From assembly GCA_965227265.1 (NCBI GenBank), contig OZ245738.1, positions 558,001 through 622,000 of the forward strand: DNA of 64,000 nt, in the 5' to 3' direction. Origin of the DNA: UBA2336 sp965227265 (GTDB lineage: Bacteria; Bacteroidota; Bacteroidia; Cytophagales; Cyclobacteriaceae). Position 1 is the stretch's first letter. Every line of letters begins with the position of its first letter. A model generated the notes under the pieces. That model was not told the origin of the DNA. It saw nothing but the letters and a program-made list of their open reading frames with translations, and did not search any database. Below, one piece after another: positions 60,577 through 64,000 of this stretch. The translations under genes and the position numbers were made by a program.

Positions 60577-61161
60577 AGAAGTATGGTTATTGACAAGATT
60601 TATGTTGTATTATTTCGAGGCGTCTGCTGTACAGATACCTTTGCCCCACACCAACCAGCACCGAGACTTCAGACTGTGCTAATTTTGTATGCCATCCGTT
60701 GCATACATATCTGAAATATACAATTTAAATGGAAGTTGCGCGCAAAAATGTTTCTGTTCAGATTCAACACAAGCTAGTAGTACTTCATGTTCGGTTGACT
60801 CAGCTCATAATGAGTTCAGTTTGAATCTGCATGTTGTAGCAAAGAAGCGATAGACAATAATGCACAGTACTACACCACACTTCGCTATGAAGTTCTTGAC
60901 CAATGGTTTATTCGAAACGTCCATTATTTGGATGATCAATTTTTAACGTTATTTTATTCATAATCACTGTTATGAAGCGCTTGTGCGTATAGAATGACGC
61001 GTTCAATTAGCGCTAAATTTCAACGTAGTTATGCCTGTCTGATCATCAATGTGTTGTCGAATTCTTCACGCTCCGTAGCTAAATGAATATTATCGAGGTG
61101 CTGGGTTTAGCTGAGATAGAAATAGTACCTGTGATGAAACCGATGCATCGGCTGTCAATCT
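60577..61161. other. 585-bp gene-free stretch with nested inverted repeats
   Basis: I found no convincing gene here. CAGATTCAA (60759-60767) and TTGAATCTG (60821-60829) are perfect inverted copies, and between them CTCAT-A-ATGAG (60804-60814) forms a second small hairpin. It could be a structured RNA, an operator region or a remnant element. Confidence 0.4.
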
Positions 61162-61680
61162 TTAAGATGCTGGTATTCCGAGAAAATCAAAGATTATATT
61201 CTCCGTATGGTTAAGCTGCACGACTAACAGCAAGGATGGAATGAGGGTAAAGACCAATACAAAAAAGAGAAAGTTGTTTATGCTTTCCCATTCACCGGTG
61301 CTGATAAAATTAATGATTGCCACCAAGGGCCACAAATAAGTCATGAGCAACATCACGCCTGCCTTTACTCCCAATGTATACGACACGCTGATATGCGTTT
61401 TATTGCTGTCCCTGAGCACGTGTCCTTCCACAATCACCGTAAAGAAATTCCCCTCCAGGAAACGCAGGGGCAACAGACTGGATGGATTAGGCCTCATAAT
61501 TTCAAACGTCCCGCGGGACGATTCAACCCTTCCAACCCACGGTTTCGTAGTATCCTGCGAAAGATTTCCAAAGAATGAATTCTCCAGTTCCGCTGTGGGT
61601 TCAACTTGCAACTTCATACGGTTGAACAAATCTTCATAATGCTTTGCGCTCTCGTATTTTCTTTTTCGGAGGGTAAACAT
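61162..61680 (-). CDS. two-helix membrane protein of unknown function
   Basis: A 172-residue protein with a polar N-terminal domain of ~100 residues (FNRMKLQVEPTAELENSFFG, SRGTFEIMRPNPSSLLPLRF, FTVIVEGHVLRD) and two C-terminal helices (~105-125 and ~135-155), followed by a short tail. The N-terminal part looks like a small beta domain on the cytosolic side. ATG 61680 (MFTLRKRKYESAKHYEDLF) is preferred. The start at 61755 adds residues with poor codon pattern. No family is recognised. Confidence 0.65.
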   Translation of the reverse strand: MFTLRKRKYESAKHYEDLFNRMKLQVEPTAELENSFFGNLSQDTTKPWVGRVESSRGTFEIMRPNPSSLLPLRFLEGNFFTVIVEGHVLRDSNKTHISVSYTLGVKAGVMLLMTYLWPLVAIINFISTGEWESINNFLFFVLVFTLIPSLLLVVQLNHTENIIFDFLGIPAS

Positions 61681-61955
61681 GTGTGTTGATTTGGGTAAAC
61701 AAATATACAAACGTAGTTGCATATAGCGACAGCTAATTAAGCGTTTCAGCTTCATAGTCGTCAGGCAGGTGAGTTAGTGTATGTTGGAGTATTACATTGT
61801 CGCAATAAAAACCCGGACATTGTCGGATTTGCATTAACCTCAGCTGCATCCATGAGTAGGTTTGTACCATCAATAATCGAACAAGCAATGCTGTCAGATC
61901 AATTCTAAAAACCTTAACTTGGAAGTAGGTTTTAATTCTGTTAAAAACGTGCTTT

Positions 61956-62345
61956 ATGAATCAGGCCTTAGAGAAAAAAATTAATATTCTCGTTCGACTG
62001 GCGAATGCGGATGGTCATTTCGATGTGACTGAAAAAGCCTTTATTAAAGATCTGCTACTCGAGCGCGGTATTGATCATAAGGAATTGAATGAAGTACTGG
62101 CCAAGGATAGTCTGAAAGATATCCATACCATTGTCGATAAAGAACAAGCTTTGTATTGGGCACTTCAGCTTGCAAAAGTAGATGGCATAGTACATATCGA
62201 TGAAGTGGCTTTTTGTAAGGCGGTTGCCTTCCGGCTAAAATTTTTACCGGAAGTTGTTGATGCCTACAAAGACAAAGAACTGCCAGCGTTTAATGTCTTC
62301 AAACAGGAAGTAGATCCTTTCCGGAACTTTACGGTTAGGGATTAG
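61956..62345 (+). CDS. TerB-like protein
   Basis: A 129-residue all-helical soluble protein. The two repeats LVRLANADGHFDVTEKAFIKDLL and WALQLAKVDGIVHIDEVAFCKAV, each with an acidic D-G-x-x-x-x-x-E loop, are the TerB fold hallmark, a likely metal-binding domain tied to membrane stress and tellurite-resistance systems. It stands alone, with no ter operon beyond the TerC gene 1.4 kb away. Role unknown. Confidence 0.85.
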   Translation: MNQALEKKINILVRLANADGHFDVTEKAFIKDLLLERGIDHKELNEVLAKDSLKDIHTIVDKEQALYWALQLAKVDGIVHIDEVAFCKAVAFRLKFLPEVVDAYKDKELPAFNVFKQEVDPFRNFTVRD

Positions 62346-62402
62346 AATTGCCAATCGTCAGACTTTTAACTCTGATGAAGCCTAATTAATACCCCTTTAC
62401 GC

Positions 62403-63161
62403 TCATTCTTTCAAAAATCTATTCAGTGTTCTTAAGTTGTTGAAGGCATCACCCATTGTATTGTTAAAGTAAGCGTATACACTTTTGCCTTCCAGCAGCC
62501 ACGTGTTGATATAACCTGCATATTCGTACAGAAAATCATCCGAGTAGCTTCCGCGATAGTCTCCTGAAGGTCCATGAAAACGAAGGTAAATCAACGATGT
62601 TCGTAACTTCAGCATTGGACTGGGTACCGAGGCTTTATCATGAATTACCATTGTGGCGTTATAAGCCTCGAGCATTTGATATGCCGCATGCTGGTACCAA
62701 GACTTATCGCGAAACTCTACCGCGATCCGTAGTGTTTTATTGAGCGATGCTTTCCGAATAAATTGAAGTAACTGATCGATTGCTTCAATTGATTGGACTT
62801 TCAGACTTGGTGGGAATTGAATCAGTAAGCAACCAATTTTATCACGTACATTGGAAATTGCTTCGAGAAATAACGTTGCCTCCTTTTCATTGACCGCAAA
62901 AGGCTTTATATGCGAGACATCCTGAAACAGCTTAAACGTAAAGCGGAAGTTATCCGGTACTGAGGCAGCCCATTTATTTAATGTTATTCCCCTTGGCATT
63001 TTGTAGAATGAACTGTTGATCTCAATACTGTTATAAAACGTTGCATAATACTGCAATCGACTGAACGATTTAAACTTTTCCGGAAATTGGTATTTGGCAA
63101 CAGGCACTACGAGACCGCTTATACCTCCATAATAATTAGATTGAATGAGTGGACTTTTCAT
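62403..63161 (-). CDS. DUF72 family protein
   Basis: A 252-residue TIM-barrel-type protein. YYGGISGLVVPVAKYQFPEK at the start, YYATFYNSIEINSSFYKMP, FRFTFKLFQDVSH, LLIQFPPSLK, AVEFRDKSWY and YLRFHGPSGDYRGSYSDDFL are the DUF72 (UPF0759) motifs. The family is widespread and of unknown activity. Most members begin with a WxYxxW motif, which is replaced here. It ends 57 bp after the convergent TerB-like gene. Confidence 0.9.
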   Translation of the reverse strand: MKSPLIQSNYYGGISGLVVPVAKYQFPEKFKSFSRLQYYATFYNSIEINSSFYKMPRGITLNKWAASVPDNFRFTFKLFQDVSHIKPFAVNEKEATLFLEAISNVRDKIGCLLIQFPPSLKVQSIEAIDQLLQFIRKASLNKTLRIAVEFRDKSWYQHAAYQMLEAYNATMVIHDKASVPSPMLKLRTSLIYLRFHGPSGDYRGSYSDDFLYEYAGYINTWLLEGKSVYAYFNNTMGDAFNNLRTLNRFLKE

Positions 63162-63378
63162 CCTTTACGTGGTGCAAGAATTACTCCAAAGCGACTTCGA
63201 GGTGTTGACAGACATCAAGTCAGATCTCCGTCTAATCCAACTGTTTTAGCGATTGGTTACAGATTTATTAGGGAACCCTGATGAATAATGGTACCTTAAA
63301 CTTCGGTGTGAGAAATGTCGACCTTCAAGATCAGGAATTCAACCTGCTTAGCGCACATCCTGAATTAACACGAATACC

Positions 63379-63846
63379 ATGACAGAAGAAGAAATTGAAC
63401 CACAGAAAATTAAGATCATCAATAAAAATGGCCCGGTCATTATTATTGAAGATGATACGGATGATCAGGATTTTTTAACAGAAATCTTTACAAAGCTTAA
63501 TTATCCAAACCAGATTAAATTTTTCTTTGATGGTCAGGAAGCTCTCGATTTTATTAATCAATCGGGTGAATCTCCGTTTCTTATTCTCTCAGATATCAAT
63601 ATGCCCAAACTCAATGGCTTTGAATTACGCGAGAAGTTAAAAACTGACGAAAAACTAAATATCAAGTGTATCCCATACCTGTTTTTCTCCACGGCCTTAA
63701 ACCAGCAATCCGTTATCGATGCCTATAGCTTATCGGTTCAGGGTTTCTTTGTTAAGCAAAGTTCAATGGAGGAATTGGAGAAAACTATATTCTCCATTAT
63801 GGAGTATTGGCGAAGGTGTGCCGCACCAAATGATTTTACGGATTGA
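63379..63846 (+). CDS. single-domain response regulator
   Basis: A 155-residue CheY-like receiver without output domain. The acidic pair is in IIIEDDTDDQ, the phospho-acceptor Asp in LILSDINMPKLNGFELR, the Thr in FFSTA and the Lys in GFFVKQSS. The longer loops resemble the Rcp1 type that pairs with phytochrome-like kinases. About 15 polar residues precede the domain. No kinase is adjacent in the window. Confidence 0.92.
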   Translation: MTEEEIEPQKIKIINKNGPVIIIEDDTDDQDFLTEIFTKLNYPNQIKFFFDGQEALDFINQSGESPFLILSDINMPKLNGFELREKLKTDEKLNIKCIPYLFFSTALNQQSVIDAYSLSVQGFFVKQSSMEELEKTIFSIMEYWRRCAAPNDFTD

Positions 63847-64000
63847 TGAAAGTGCGAGTGATTTCCATAGAAAATCCTCATGACGTGCCACCAACTGGAT
63901 TGGTTCAGTGTTTGAATGCTCACCAGCCCTTAGGTACTTAAGCCTGGCATCGCTTTTTATAATTAATGTAAAGCAGCTGATTCGTGCCAGAGGATTATCG

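Noticed and set aside
60577..60780. yybP-ykoY manganese riboswitch upstream of the TerC/Alx gene
   Set aside because: The family often has one, and ACCTTTGCC occurs, but on the wrong strand and without the GGGGAGTA half. No matching fold was seen on the minus strand.

Overview
The window looks like chromosome of a free-living, aerobic member of the Bacteroidetes, most likely Cytophagales. The signs are a caa3-type cytochrome oxidase cluster with two tandem subunit III genes, a long-form ispG, large surface proteins ending in type IX secretion (T9SS) sorting domains, promoters of the TTG / TAnnTTTG type, and few Shine-Dalgarno sequences. No phage, integrase, transposase or CRISPR array was seen. 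One tRNA gene (Glu, UUC) is present.

Layout. 1-7.7 kb: the end of coxB, then coxA, ctaA, ctaB, two subunit III genes, subunit IV, a degenerate Sco-like protein, a DUF420 protein, a small CxxC membrane protein and a DUF983 protein. This is a respiratory oxidase with its heme A synthesis and assembly factors. 7.7-19.8 kb: a very large polytopic histidine kinase, an MlaFE-type lipid ABC transporter, an SDR, ispG, a lipoprotein, a SRAP-fold protein whose catalytic residues are replaced, an alpha/beta hydrolase, a DinB-fold protein and terC.

20.0-41.5 kb is the accessory heart of the window. A 1217-residue repeat-rich T9SS cargo gene lies between terC and a second copy of the terC 5' end, so a tandem duplication of about 4.4 kb shaped this locus. 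Upstream of it a tight minus-strand gene train runs from 41.5 to 24.4 kb: an ATP/ADP-translocase-like transporter with HEAT repeats and a cNMP-binding domain, a protein with three TIR/flavodoxin-like modules, a STAND ATPase with one membrane helix, coiled coil and WD40 propeller, an outer-membrane beta-barrel protein, a lipoprotein, and a giant T9SS surface protein (about 2283 residues) broken by a single-base frameshift. Gaps are 4-11 bp or overlaps. This is the best candidate in the window for an undescribed system: an envelope-spanning sensor or conflict module.

41.8-64 kb: mostly housekeeping and envelope genes: queA, menC, DoxX, a bestrophin channel, a 41-residue membrane protein, a metallopeptidase/beta-propeller/beta-barrel fusion, the pyruvate dehydrogenase E2, hslV, an M1 peptidase, a class III aminotransferase, a DnaJ-TPR protein, gapA, tRNA-Glu, a second TerC, a TerB-like protein, a DUF72 protein and a single-domain response regulator. 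Two stretches over 300 bp lack genes: 23663-24452 (holds the terC fragment and a GC-rich motif block) and 60577-61161 (only nested inverted repeats seen).
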